The notes: generated from the sequence alone by a model not told the origin. 64,000 nt of DNA from JAEUHM01 sp964538625 (GCA_964538625.1 CAZIGH010000015.1:1-64000), one strand, 5' to 3'; counted from the first letter of the stretch, positions 16,513 through 25,318 are shown. Translations and numbers: made by a program.

Positions 16513-17070
16513 ATGGACCCGAACCCAAACGACCAGCCACCACTCAAGGTGCTGCCAACGCTCGACCAGGTTCAGGCCTGGCTCGCTTTGCTATATCAGC
16601 CAGACAACCACGAAAAACTGAAGCGTGTGGCATGGAACATTTGCAGCCGTAACGGCATCAGTAGAGAGTACCACGATGTAATGCAGGATGCCTACGTCGC
16701 CGTCCGCAACAAGCTCTGTTCAGGTGCCGTCACCTACCAAGGGCAAAGGGCTCTCAAAGGTCTGTTTCATGACAACATGGAGTACCTCGCGCTAGACCGA
16801 GCGAGAAGGCTTGGGCGCATGATCGCTACACCGCTGGAAGCTCTGGACCATCACTCGGGACAGCTTCTATCAGAGACCGACTACGAGATCGCTGAGCGCG
16901 AAGTCCGCGCCGCTACAAGGACACTTCCAGCAGCCCTGCGAGAGTCCGTAGAGACTAGACTCGAAAACGAAACACTGCCCGGCAGCGAAAAGGTGCCTCC
17001 GCGCAATCATCGTTCCAATCTGAAGGAAGCGAAAGAGTCCATGCGCAACCAACACTTTCCCAAGGCATGA
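16513..17070 (+). CDS. ECF-like RNA polymerase sigma factor (divergent)
   Basis: A 185-residue protein with a sigma-70 region 2 signature at about 45-110 (RVAWNICSRNGISREYHDVMQDAYVAVRNKL...ALKGLFHDNMEYLALDRARR). This mirrors the core-binding and -10 recognition helices of ECF sigmas. Region 4 is hard to see: residues about 130-185 are helical and basic but lack the usual DxxEIA helix-turn-helix pattern, so it may be diverged or shortened. I set the start at MDPNPNDQPP; the frame is open to 16450 (ATG 6 bp after the previous stop), with no clear ribosome-binding site for either. It overlaps the next gene by ATGA, as a sigma/anti-sigma pair would. Confidence 0.65.
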   Translation: MDPNPNDQPPLKVLPTLDQVQAWLALLYQPDNHEKLKRVAWNICSRNGISREYHDVMQDAYVAVRNKLCSGAVTYQGQRALKGLFHDNMEYLALDRARRLGRMIATPLEALDHHSGQLLSETDYEIAEREVRAATRTLPAALRESVETRLENETLPGSEKVPPRNHRSNLKEAKESMRNQHFPKA

Positions 17071-17594
17071 AGTCACGACGCAGCATCAAGCGAGGCAAAC
17101 ACCGTGCCGAATCTCGGGATGGAGGCGGAGAACTTCAACAGACTTCCGCACCAGCGTCTGAAGCCCGCAGTCAGATCCAGGAAATGTTTCATATCGTCGA
17201 ATCTCTGTACCTCGACACCCTGGAAGGAGAGGAAAAAGCCAGAGCCGAGGAGCTGGTGAAGAACAATCCAGACGCGAAGGCCTACCTAGACCAACTCGAA
17301 AACGAAGCCATCACTGACGAGCACTTCGAATCCCTGGACGCCGAGCTTGGCAGGCGGCTGCCGTGGTTGCTCACTCCACCACCCGTGGAAGCCTCCGCCA
17401 TGGCGAAGGCCATGGCCTCGCTATACGGTCCACCTGCGGCCAACTTTGACCCTTCCGAGACGCTCAAGCAGCAGAAGAAGGCTGCTCTAGGCAGCACCGT
17501 CCCTGTTACCGCGCCGCCCCGGCGCGGCATGGCCGCCTCCCTAGAACAGATCCAGCTACCTCCGAGACCAAGCGGCAGCGGGCAAGGCACTTGA
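17067..17594 (+). CDS. Small anti-sigma-like protein
   Basis: A 175-residue soluble protein. Residues about 45-85 (SLYLDTLEGEEKARAEELVKNNPDAKAYLDQLE) follow the helical pattern of anti-sigma N-terminal domains (YLDGxLxxEExAxVExxLxxxPxxRxxL), without the zinc-binding His/Cys set. The C-terminus is Pro-rich and disordered-looking, with no transmembrane helix, so any control would be cytoplasmic. Its ATGA overlap with the sigma-like gene supports pairing. Alternative: simply a hypothetical partner of the VirD4-like ATPase. The assignment rests on pattern and position only. Confidence 0.55.
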   Translation: MKSRRSIKRGKHRAESRDGGGELQQTSAPASEARSQIQEMFHIVESLYLDTLEGEEKARAEELVKNNPDAKAYLDQLENEAITDEHFESLDAELGRRLPWLLTPPPVEASAMAKAMASLYGPPAANFDPSETLKQQKKAALGSTVPVTAPPRRGMAASLEQIQLPPRPSGSGQGT

Positions 17595-17734
17595 GAGTCC
17601 AGCCCTCTGCCTTCGAAAGGTTCTCTTATCCCATGGAAGGTCGTAGGCCATTCCTAGGACAGGAATCGCCGACCCCAGAATAACGTTGCGTCCTCTGGCT
17701 CGTATAGTCCACTGGACAGGGTCCACCTACACCT

Positions 17735-19813
17735 ATGCTCGCCCGACTGCTTTTGATCTCCGCCTTCTTCGCTGCTTCCGCGCTTGCTCAGTCAGATCCC
17801 ATGCTTCAAGTGAAGCTCAGCAGCGAGCAGAGCGCCATCGCGGCGGGCAAGCCCTTCACCGTGGCGGTCACTCTCTCCCACGCACCGAAAGCTCACTCCT
17901 ACTGGCTGAATCCCGGTGGACCGGGACGCGCCACCAGCTTCACTTGGACGCTTCCAGAGGGTTTCAGCGCGGGCGAACCGGTCTGGCCGGTGCCACACAA
18001 GATGAATGCACTGGGCTTCATCAACTACGGCTACGAGAACGATGCCGTGGTGCTGGTGGACATCACGCCGCCTGCCACCCTCGCCCCTGGTGAAAAGGTG
18101 CCGCTGGCAGTGATGGTGAACGCGCTGGTCTGCCGAGAGAGCTGCATGCCGGTGAAAGCGGATGCGGCACTGGAGCTCTCCGCTGCGACGGAACCCGCAA
18201 GCGATGCGAGGAACACAGCGCTCTTTGCCAAGGCCCGCAGCGAGCTGCCCGTGGCCATCGAAGGCTGGACCGTCGTGGCCGAAAAAACGGACTCCGGTCC
18301 ACAGCTTCGACTGACGCCCGGCGATGGTGCCAATACCGATCCTGGTGACATTTACTTTTTCTCGCAGACCGCCGACATCGACTCCCAGAAGGCGCAGGAG
18401 GTCCGCAAAGACGGATCTGACTTTATTGTTCCGCTCGTCTATGACGAAGGCGAGACTCCTGCGGAATCGCTGACCGGCCTGCTCACTGCGGCGAATGGTT
18501 GGCTCGCAGGAAAGCCTGCCGTGAAGGCATTCACCATCAACCTCACGCCCGGCGCAAAAGCCGACGCCAACGCGGCTGCGTCAGCAATGCCTCCAGCGGC
18601 GAGCGATGCGGCCACTGGCGGTCTGAGCACGGCCACCTTGCTATTGTTTGCGTTCCTAGGCGGACTCATCCTGAACATCATGCCCTGTGTGTTCCCCGTC
18701 ATCGGGCTGAAGATCATGGGCTTCGTGCAGCAGGCAGGTGAGAGCCGGAGCAAGGTCATCCTGCACGGTGTGGCTTACACGTTTGGTGTGTTGGTTTGCT
18801 TCTGGGTGCTGGCCCTGTTGGTGAAGTTGCTCGGTCTCACGTGGGGCGGTCAGCTTCAGTCTGCAGGCTTCGTTTTGGTGCTGGCGTATTTCTTTGTCGT
18901 CTTCGGACTCAATATGGCAGGCGTGTTTGAGATCGGCACCAGTGCCATGAGCATTGCCAACACCGTGCAGCATCAGTCTGGCCTCGGGCGCTCGTTCTTT
19001 GATGGCCTGCTCGCTACCGTGGTGGCCACCCCGTGCTCCGCGCCCTTCCTGGGCACGGCGTTGACCTGGGCGACTTCACTCTCCACCGGCTTCGCACTGC
19101 TGGTGTTCACTGTGATCGGTCTTGGGCTGAGTGCTCCTTACCTCGTGCTCTCCTTTGCCCCCGGCCTGGTGAAACTGCTACCGCGTCCCGGCGCTTGGAT
19201 GGAGAGCTTCAAACAAGGCATGTCCTTCCTGCTCATCGGCACCGCAGGTTACATGCTCTTCACGCTCGCCGGACTGGTCCCAGAGATCAGCTTCCTCCTT
19301 GCCATCCAAGGGGCCGTCTTGCTGGCCTTCGGCTGCTGGGTGTATGGCCGCTGGGTGTTACCGCATCGCAGCACCACCGCACGCCGCGCCGGCATGGTGG
19401 TGACCGTCCTCGCCGTGCTGGGGGCACTGTGGATGGGCTGGCCACCGCCAAAGACAGACAGCAAACTCCAGTGGGCCGCGTGGACACCCGACTTGGTGCC
19501 GGCGCTGGTGGATGAGGGCGAGATTGTTTACGTGGATTTCACCGCCCGCTGGTGCGTGACCTGCCAAGTGAACAAGCATGTCTATAGTGATCCGAAAATC
19601 ATCGCGCTGTTCGAGAAACACGGCATCAAGACCGTGAAGGCCGACTGGACCGACAACAACCCCGAGATCGCCGCAGAACTCGCCAAACTGCAACGCGCCG
19701 CCATCCCGGTGAACGTGCTCTACTCCCTCAAACACCCGCCCATCATCGTGAACGACGACAACCTCTTCGCCTCCGAGATTATCGAAGCTCTGGCGAAGCT
19801 GGGGAAGACGTGA
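17735..19813 (+). CDS. dsbD: Protein-disulfide reductase DsbD
   Basis: A 692-residue thiol:disulfide interchange protein that carries electrons from cytoplasmic thioredoxin to periplasmic proteins. After the signal peptide (LARLLLISAFFAASALAQ) comes an N-terminal DsbC/DsbD-alpha-type domain (about 20-150) with a cysteine pair in VCRESCMPV. The membrane part of about eight helices follows, with the redox cysteines in NIMPCVFPV (about 314-322) and TPCSAPF (about 431-437). The C-terminal thioredoxin domain has WCVTC at about 606-610. All three cysteine pairs needed for the relay are present. The stop overlaps by 35 bp the end of the convergent DUF262 gene. Confidence 0.95.
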   Translation: MLARLLLISAFFAASALAQSDPMLQVKLSSEQSAIAAGKPFTVAVTLSHAPKAHSYWLNPGGPGRATSFTWTLPEGFSAGEPVWPVPHKMNALGFINYGYENDAVVLVDITPPATLAPGEKVPLAVMVNALVCRESCMPVKADAALELSAATEPASDARNTALFAKARSELPVAIEGWTVVAEKTDSGPQLRLTPGDGANTDPGDIYFFSQTADIDSQKAQEVRKDGSDFIVPLVYDEGETPAESLTGLLTAANGWLAGKPAVKAFTINLTPGAKADANAAASAMPPAASDAATGGLSTATLLLFAFLGGLILNIMPCVFPVIGLKIMGFVQQAGESRSKVILHGVAYTFGVLVCFWVLALLVKLLGLTWGGQLQSAGFVLVLAYFFVVFGLNMAGVFEIGTSAMSIANTVQHQSGLGRSFFDGLLATVVATPCSAPFLGTALTWATSLSTGFALLVFTVIGLGLSAPYLVLSFAPGLVKLLPRPGAWMESFKQGMSFLLIGTAGYMLFTLAGLVPEISFLLAIQGAVLLAFGCWVYGRWVLPHRSTTARRAGMVVTVLAVLGALWMGWPPPKTDSKLQWAAWTPDLVPALVDEGEIVYVDFTARWCVTCQVNKHVYSDPKIIALFEKHGIKTVKADWTDNNPEIAAELAKLQRAAIPVNVLYSLKHPPIIVNDDNLFASEIIEALAKLGKT

Positions 19814-21968
19814 GGGGCGGCGAGTCGAGAAGCAGTTGGACTTCGAGTTGGTTGAACCATTCTGAGTAGATTCGATGTAGTCTGTAGAACGCTGCGTTCA
19901 TGAAGCCGGAGGATTTGTTCGCGTCAGCTACGTCGTCCCAAGTGAGAGAGAACGCATTGCATTCGTCCTGGTCCTCGATGAACGAATCTTCAAAGTCCGG
20001 CGGTAGAATGCTTTGGTTTGCAATGTCATTTTGGCGTTCTCGGTTGAGTTCAAGCGGCCATGCCCGAAGGTTGCCGATCGAGTTCAACCACTGTCGGCAA
20101 GATTCTCTGTGTGCCCGTGAGTTACTCTTCAATGTTGCACTCGGAAGAATGTGATCGTAGTCCCAAGGCCGATTGTGATCTTTCCATACATCCATACAAG
20201 AGGGGTCATACTCCCCAAACTGCTGGTTCATATAGTGACGCTGGGCAAACAGCAACATGGGTTTGCACCATCTCAGTCGATCGAAGAACCACCGAATCGG
20301 ATCGGGGGTATTTGCCTTTTCAAACTGCTCATTGATGGTCCATTCCGATAGATTCGCAGTCGCAGCTGAAACGCTCAACGGCAGACGCTTTACGTCGGCT
20401 GGTTGCGGCAGATGCAAAAGAGCGGAAGAATTCATGAGTGGCGTCAGAATGCCGCGAAAGGTGTCTTGAGTGAGTGAGTCGGCCTGTAACATGGACAGCA
20501 TTTCTTGAACGCCTTTCTTCTGATCGATGCCAAACCAGTGAATCGCCGTCGCGAGAGCGATCAGTGGCTTGCGCAAGGCAGCGAGATCTTGGTGGCATGT
20601 CTTCTGAGCCAGATGAAGCAACAGAAGGAATACCTCTGGAGCACCTCTGGCGAGGCTGGAGCGCAAGACTGCGGGAAGGCCAAAGTCTCCCGGGCCTTTG
20701 TAGAGCAGCCATTCATCGATGCGCCTTAGATTCAGATGCAGATCACTGTTTTTCGGCTCCACTCCGATGCCAAGATAACGCCGCACCGCGCCTGCTCCCT
20801 CGTCAGTAGGCGGTGCGCCACCAAGCCGTCGAACTTCGGTGATGGATGAGCTGGCCGAGAACGAGGCTCCACGTTTGTGCTCGATGATTGCAGCGCGGAT
20901 TCCCAAGACGGCGAGTCTTGACGCTGGCATAGGCAGCCACGCTCGGCCTCTCTCGTCACGAATCTGTTCGAAAGAGTCTTCGATTCCAGGCCAGTAAGCT
21001 TTGACCAGACAGTAAAGAAGTTCCTCCCCACGCAGCTCCGTTCCGGCACTGTTCAAGCGTTGGAACAAGTGCTCGACGTTGTGGATGCGTTCGTTTGCGT
21101 CAGGCGGTTGCTCGTTGTTGGTCGGTTCGTTTGCTGCGGGGTGAATGACTTCATTCGGCACGTGCAAGGCTACCAACCGATAGGCTTTGAGCTTCTGAAG
21201 CGCTACCTCGAATCGTTGAAGCGATTCGGCATGGGGCTGATTATTCAAAAACTGAGCGGCAGGCTTTAGCCCACTGTTCGGAGAGGCCAGACATTTCCTT
21301 TTGATCCCCTCCCAAAGCGGCCCCTCGCCGCAAAAAGTGTGGTGGATCAACCACGCGAAAGGCACGGGGCATCTTGCTTGTTCGGGCCACGCACTCGTTA
21401 TTTGAGGGCGTTTGTCGCCATGGTGCCTCAGTGATTTCTTGATTTTCTCAAGCCCAAGCGGAGATGCGGCATCATCAAGTGCATAACCCCACGGATGTGA
21501 AGTGGTGAGCACCCGCAGAACGAAGCGCCGGGTCGCGGAGTCTGGGAGCGATTCAGGGTTGAGATCAATCCACAGGCTCGCTAGAGGCTGTTGTCCTTCG
21601 GCTGAAACAACGAGCGCGTCTTTGAAAGCAAGTGCGATGGCATTGCAACGCTGCTGGCCGTCAAGCAGGAAGTGAGTTACATCTTCTTCGGGCCAGCCTT
21701 CTCCATGACGTCCGCTTCTGCTGGCTTGCCCATCAAATTTCTCGCTCACCACTAATGCGCCAATGGGGAAGCCACGCAGAATGGAGTCCCACACCCTTTC
21801 GATCTGTCCCGGTTTCCAGACGGCTTGACGTTGAAGGGACGGAATGGCAGCGATGATTGGCGGCTTCGAATCCGATGGCGGCAAGTCTGGGAACTGCCAC
21901 TTAGCGATGTCAACCAAGCTGAGCGTGGGAGGTTGGCTGATCTTGTTTTGGTCGGTAATGTTACACAT
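19779..21968 (-). CDS. DUF262/HNH (GmrSD-type) nuclease
   Basis: A 729-residue protein with an N-terminal DUF262 domain: IPSLQRQAVWKPGQIERVWDSILRGFPIG in pieces at 42-70 and the nucleotide-binding motif LLDGQQR at 101-107, the ParB/Srx-like site. The C-terminal third has an HNH-type nuclease centre (WDYDHILPS...NSIGNLRAWPLELNRERQND, about 600-655), as in DUF1524. This fused arrangement is that of GmrSD-like type IV restriction enzymes, which attack modified phage DNA. The stretch looks more AT-rich than its neighbours, in line with acquired DNA. It overlaps dsbD tail to tail. No partner restriction or methylase gene is adjacent. Confidence 0.86.
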   Translation of the reverse strand: MCNITDQNKISQPPTLSLVDIAKWQFPDLPPSDSKPPIIAAIPSLQRQAVWKPGQIERVWDSILRGFPIGALVVSEKFDGQASRSGRHGEGWPEEDVTHFLLDGQQRCNAIALAFKDALVVSAEGQQPLASLWIDLNPESLPDSATRRFVLRVLTTSHPWGYALDDAASPLGLEKIKKSLRHHGDKRPQITSAWPEQARCPVPFAWLIHHTFCGEGPLWEGIKRKCLASPNSGLKPAAQFLNNQPHAESLQRFEVALQKLKAYRLVALHVPNEVIHPAANEPTNNEQPPDANERIHNVEHLFQRLNSAGTELRGEELLYCLVKAYWPGIEDSFEQIRDERGRAWLPMPASRLAVLGIRAAIIEHKRGASFSASSSITEVRRLGGAPPTDEGAGAVRRYLGIGVEPKNSDLHLNLRRIDEWLLYKGPGDFGLPAVLRSSLARGAPEVFLLLLHLAQKTCHQDLAALRKPLIALATAIHWFGIDQKKGVQEMLSMLQADSLTQDTFRGILTPLMNSSALLHLPQPADVKRLPLSVSAATANLSEWTINEQFEKANTPDPIRWFFDRLRWCKPMLLFAQRHYMNQQFGEYDPSCMDVWKDHNRPWDYDHILPSATLKSNSRAHRESCRQWLNSIGNLRAWPLELNRERQNDIANQSILPPDFEDSFIEDQDECNAFSLTWDDVADANKSSGFMNAAFYRLHRIYSEWFNQLEVQLLLDSPPLTSSPASPELR

Positions 21969-22304
21969 GCTGGGCTTTTGAATCGAAGAGTTAAAACGAG
22001 CGCGTAGTCATCTTGAGCGTGTGGAGCCATGAGGTGAGCTCCTCGGTATTGGCTGGTGTCGTCATCGCGAGCAGTGGGCAGCTTGCAGCCTTGGCGTGAC
22101 GATGTTCGTGGGACTGCTCCCAACATTGTAGATCGCAAAAGACCCATTTTTTCCTTTCGCACCAGTGGAAGGTTAGCGAGATGGAACGGCTATTTTGTCG
22201 TTTTATAGAGGTTCTATAATGAGTCGGATTTAACGAAACTGCATTTCTCGACGAGGGCGCAGTCACTCGTGATTCTTGGAGGAACTGAAATCTTCAAAGA
22301 AACC
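21969..22304. other. AT-rich divergent intergenic region
   Basis: A 336-bp spacer between the DUF262 gene (minus) and the SHD1 gene (plus). It contains the palindrome at 22203-22219 and a perfect TATAAT at 22215-22220 on the plus strand, which is a plausible -10 for the SHD1 gene, but no good -35 at 17 bp was found. A minus-strand frame at 21991-22266 (91 codons) has some Cys/His/Trp-rich sequence but no known domain and is not called as a gene. Confidence 0.5.
22203..22219. promoter_or_regulatory. Operator-like palindrome over a -10 box
   Basis: TTATAGA-GGT-TCTATAA is a perfect inverted repeat with 7-bp arms and a 3-bp centre. It overlaps the TATAAT at 22215-22220 on the plus strand and is about 90 bp before the SHD1 gene start. 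A dimeric repressor could sit on the promoter here; it could serve either the plus-strand gene or the DUF262 gene on the other side. No regulator is encoded nearby. Confidence 0.35.
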
Positions 22305-23120
22305 ATGAGAACTTGTTTTGCTGCTATCGCACTTCTGCTCGCTTGCGCGGCTCCTATTCATGCTGACGCTGGTGCCACCAAGGTGGTGACGCGCAACGGG
22401 AAGTCTTACCAGAACTGCAGAGTGCTCAAGGTGAGCCCGGATGGGGTGACGTTCCGTCATTCAAATGGCATCGCCAAGGTGCTGTTCGTGGACATGAATG
22501 AGGCGGCGCAAGAGCAGTTTGGTTATGATCCTGCCAAGACACGCGCCTACGAGGCGAAGGTGAAGGAGGACCGGGAGAAAGCACGTGCGGCAGCGGCCAA
22601 AGCGGCGGCAGAGCGTGCCAAGGCACTGGCCGAGGCGCGGCAGCGATGGCTGGAGACGCAGACGCTTCTCTCCATTCAGCAGAGTGCTCAGATGCAGGCC
22701 ATAGCTGCCCAGAACGGCGTGGCAGGCGGGGGCTTCTGGTTTGTGGATCAGTTCGGCTGGAATGACGGTGGCATGGGATATGGGGTGGGTCATGGCTACG
22801 GGGAGCACTGCGACCCGCGTCTCTACAAGTCGAACTACTTCACTCACCCGGTCACGGCTTCGATCGTGGGCACGTATGCGAGGCGGAACGGCGTGTATGT
22901 TCCCTGCGCGACGGCTCCTGCCCACCGCAGTGGTTGGTATGCGAGGCCCTCGGGGAATGTGAGCCTGTCGGCCCACTATGGTGCGCTGGTCAGACCGAGT
23001 GTCCCAATGCCGACGGGAGTCTATGGACGCTCCACCGTTTCCGTCGATGGCGCTCCGTGTGTCCGGCCCCCGGTCATCCGCAGCACCATGGTGACGCGTT
23101 CTTACCAACCTCGGCACTGA
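22305..23120 (+). CDS. Secreted SHD1-domain protein
   Basis: A 271-residue exported protein with a signal peptide (RTCFAAIALLLACAAPIHA). Residues about 25-75 carry the pattern TRNGKSYQNCRVLKVSPDGVTFRHSNGIAKVLFVDM, the SHD1-like motif seen in many verrucomicrobial and planctomycete exported proteins. An Ala/Lys/Glu-rich helix follows (about 80-130), then a Gly/Tyr/His-rich C-terminal half with no recognised fold. The start was taken at MRTCFAA because the signal peptide begins there. Its function is not known. Confidence 0.75.
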   Translation: MRTCFAAIALLLACAAPIHADAGATKVVTRNGKSYQNCRVLKVSPDGVTFRHSNGIAKVLFVDMNEAAQEQFGYDPAKTRAYEAKVKEDREKARAAAAKAAAERAKALAEARQRWLETQTLLSIQQSAQMQAIAAQNGVAGGGFWFVDQFGWNDGGMGYGVGHGYGEHCDPRLYKSNYFTHPVTASIVGTYARRNGVYVPCATAPAHRSGWYARPSGNVSLSAHYGALVRPSVPMPTGVYGRSTVSVDGAPCVRPPVIRSTMVTRSYQPRH

Positions 23121-23182
23121 GAGACAACGGTTGGCTTGCAGGGTGCAGCGAAAGGGCTGTATTTCCCCTCGCGGAGGGTGGT

Positions 23183-23968
23183 TCAGTCCGCTCCGTTCTT
23201 GCCTGCGCTGACAATGCCGCGCTGGCTCTGCTCTACGAAGGTGGCGATGAGTTCGACCTCCAGGGTCATGGATTTGGACCGGATGGCTTCCAGAGCTTGG
23301 CTGGTGTTCAGTCCTTTGCGGTAGAGCGTGCGGTAAGCGGAGTTGACGGCTTTGATCTGCTGCTCGGTGCAGCCAGAGCGTCTCATGCCCACGAGATTCA
23401 GCCCACGAGCGCGGCCGGGGTTTCCATCTGCTATGGTGAAGGGCAGCACGTCTTGGGTGATCTTGGCACAGCCTCCGATGAAGGCGTGGCGTCCGATACG
23501 GCAGAACTGGTGCACCGCGCTCAGCCCACCGAGAATGACGTGGTCTTCCACGATGACATGCCCGGCCAGGGTGCCGTTGTTAGAGAAGATGACATGATTT
23601 CCCACCACACAATCATGGGCGATGTGACAGTAACTGAGGAAGTGGTTGTGGCTGCCGATGAGGGTGCGGTCGTTGGGAGATGTGGCACGATGCACGGTGC
23701 AGAACTCCCGGAAGTTGTTGTCATCTCCAACCTCCAGCCACGTGGGTTCGCCCTTGTACTTCAAGTCCTGGGTTTGCTGGCCTATGGAGCCGTAGGCCCA
23801 GAAGCGGTTGTTTTTTCCGAACCGACTCGGGCCCATGAGGGTGACGTGATGCTGGAGCCAGCAGCCGTCTCCCAGCTCCACGTCCGCCCCTATGATGCAG
23901 TAAGGTCCTACGTGGACATCCTTGCCCAGTTTCGCCTTCGGATCGACGATGGCAGTGGGGTGGATCAT
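23183..23968 (-). CDS. lpxA: UDP-N-acetylglucosamine acyltransferase LpxA
   Basis: A 261-residue LpxA that adds the first 3-hydroxyacyl chain to UDP-GlcNAc in lipid A synthesis, in the cytoplasm. The left-handed beta-helix hexapeptide repeats run from residue 1 to about 190 (IHPTAIVDPKAKLGKDVHVGP...). The catalytic His is in NHFLSYCHIAHDC, and the GGLSAVHQFCRIGRHAFIGG block and C-terminal helices (LRRSGCTEQQI-like) are present. Length is normal. It shares one base with the lpxC-fabZ stop (TGATG), so the two are co-translated. Confidence 0.97.
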   Translation of the reverse strand: MIHPTAIVDPKAKLGKDVHVGPYCIIGADVELGDGCWLQHHVTLMGPSRFGKNNRFWAYGSIGQQTQDLKYKGEPTWLEVGDDNNFREFCTVHRATSPNDRTLIGSHNHFLSYCHIAHDCVVGNHVIFSNNGTLAGHVIVEDHVILGGLSAVHQFCRIGRHAFIGGCAKITQDVLPFTIADGNPGRARGLNLVGMRRSGCTEQQIKAVNSAYRTLYRKGLNTSQALEAIRSKSMTLEVELIATFVEQSQRGIVSAGKNGAD

Positions 23969-25287
23969 CAGCGGTCAATGAGGCTGAACATCAACTCTGC
24001 TTCGGACACCACTTGGCCATTCACGATGCAGCGCCCGAGCGCCTGGCCAATGTTGCGCTTCATCTTGAGCAGTTCGGTTTCGATGAAGAGATTGTCCCCC
24101 GGCAGCACCGGCTTTCGCCACTTCACATTGTTGGCGGACATGAAGTAGCCGAGTTTGCCCTGGTTCGCCGGCTGGCGTAGCATGAGCACGCTGGCCACCT
24201 GGGCCATGGCTTCAAGTTGCAGCACGCCGGGCATGATGGGGTGGCCAGGGAAGTGCCCTTCGAAGTAGGGTTCATTGATGGTCACGCACTTCATTCCAGT
24301 GCATTTGGTCTCACCTTCAAAGCCGACTATGCGGTCCACCATCAGGAAAGGATAGCGGTGCGGCAGGATGCTCATCACCTCGTTCACATCCAGTACGGCG
24401 TCTCCCATGGGCAGATTCACCGTGGCCGGTACCATGGAGCGCATGTCATGGTATTGCTTGTCAATGGCACGGGCAGCCTCCGTATTCGGGCCGTGCCCCG
24501 GGCGGACGGCAATCACGTGTCCGAGGATGCGGCGGCCAGCGAGCGTGAGGTCACCGATGATGTCCAGGATTTTGTGCCGAGCGAACTCCTCCTTGAAGCG
24601 CAGCGGGTGCTTGGAGAGCAGGGTCTCTCCCCGGATGACCACTGCAGCCTCCAGCGTGCCACCTTTGATCAATCCCTTCTCAGCCAGCGGCGCTACATCC
24701 TCGTAATAGACAAAGGTCCGCGCCGGAGCGATTTCCTTCTCGTAGATCTCGGGAGTGACTTCCGTGCTGTAAAACTGGGTGTTGCGCCCGTCTGGTCCCA
24801 CGTTGGTGCACGAGATGCGGAACTTTTTGTCTGGAACGATGTGGATGATGGTACCGTCCCGCGTCTCTTGATAAATCGGCTCGCGAATCTCAAATACCTT
24901 CCGCGCGGCGCTCTGCTCTTGCAACCCGGCAGCCTTGATCAGTTCGACGAAAGGCAGTGAACTGCCATCCGCTATCGGCGGCTCATTGGCATCCATTTCC
25001 ACGATGGCGTTGTCCACGCCCATACCCGTAAGGGCGCTGAGCACATGCTCCACCGTCTGCACCTTCACGCTGCCCTCCGCTATGGTAGTGGCGCGCTCCA
25101 CCTTCTGCACTTTCTCAGCTAGTGCCGCGATGAAGGGCTGGTCCTCCAAGTCCACGCGGCGGAACTTGATTCCGAAGTTCTCCGGCGCGGGCTGAAGAGT
25201 GAGCGTGACAGGTTCCCCCGTGTGAAGGGAGGTGCCGGTGATGGAGGCGGCCTTGGCAAGCGTGTGCTGTCGGTCTGATGCAGGCAT
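23968..25287 (-). CDS. lpxC-fabZ: Bifunctional LpxC deacetylase / FabZ dehydratase
   Basis: A 439-residue fusion. Residues 1-290 are the zinc deacetylase LpxC, the committed step of lipid A synthesis, with the zinc His in VEHVLSAL and the HKILDIIGDL block (second His and Asp). Residues about 300-439 are the hotdog-fold dehydratase FabZ with HRYPFLMVDRI and the catalytic GHFPGHPIMPGVLQLEAMAQ. The same fusion is known in Bacteroidetes, Chlorobi and related phyla. Coupling balances lipid A and fatty acid synthesis. It precedes lpxA. Confidence 0.97.
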   Translation of the reverse strand: MPASDRQHTLAKAASITGTSLHTGEPVTLTLQPAPENFGIKFRRVDLEDQPFIAALAEKVQKVERATTIAEGSVKVQTVEHVLSALTGMGVDNAIVEMDANEPPIADGSSLPFVELIKAAGLQEQSAARKVFEIREPIYQETRDGTIIHIVPDKKFRISCTNVGPDGRNTQFYSTEVTPEIYEKEIAPARTFVYYEDVAPLAEKGLIKGGTLEAAVVIRGETLLSKHPLRFKEEFARHKILDIIGDLTLAGRRILGHVIAVRPGHGPNTEAARAIDKQYHDMRSMVPATVNLPMGDAVLDVNEVMSILPHRYPFLMVDRIVGFEGETKCTGMKCVTINEPYFEGHFPGHPIMPGVLQLEAMAQVASVLMLRQPANQGKLGYFMSANNVKWRKPVLPGDNLFIETELLKMKRNIGQALGRCIVNGQVVSEAELMFSLIDR

Positions 25288-25318
25288 GGTAACCGCCCCC
25301 CTTAGACGCTGCCCCCGT

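Noticed and set aside
13388..17594. Reading the four-gene cassette as an integrated conjugative element
   Set aside because: No relaxase, integrase, VirB/Tra genes or att repeats are seen, and the VirD4-like protein has no membrane helices.
21991..22266. Minus-strand frame with Cys/His/Trp-rich sequence upstream of the DUF262 gene
   Set aside because: No domain recognised; it would span the palindrome and promoter-like TATAAT; support too weak to call a gene.
22934..24148. Long plus-strand frame (404 codons) over lpxA
   Set aside because: Antisense to lpxA, which is unmistakable; no signature in the plus-strand frame.
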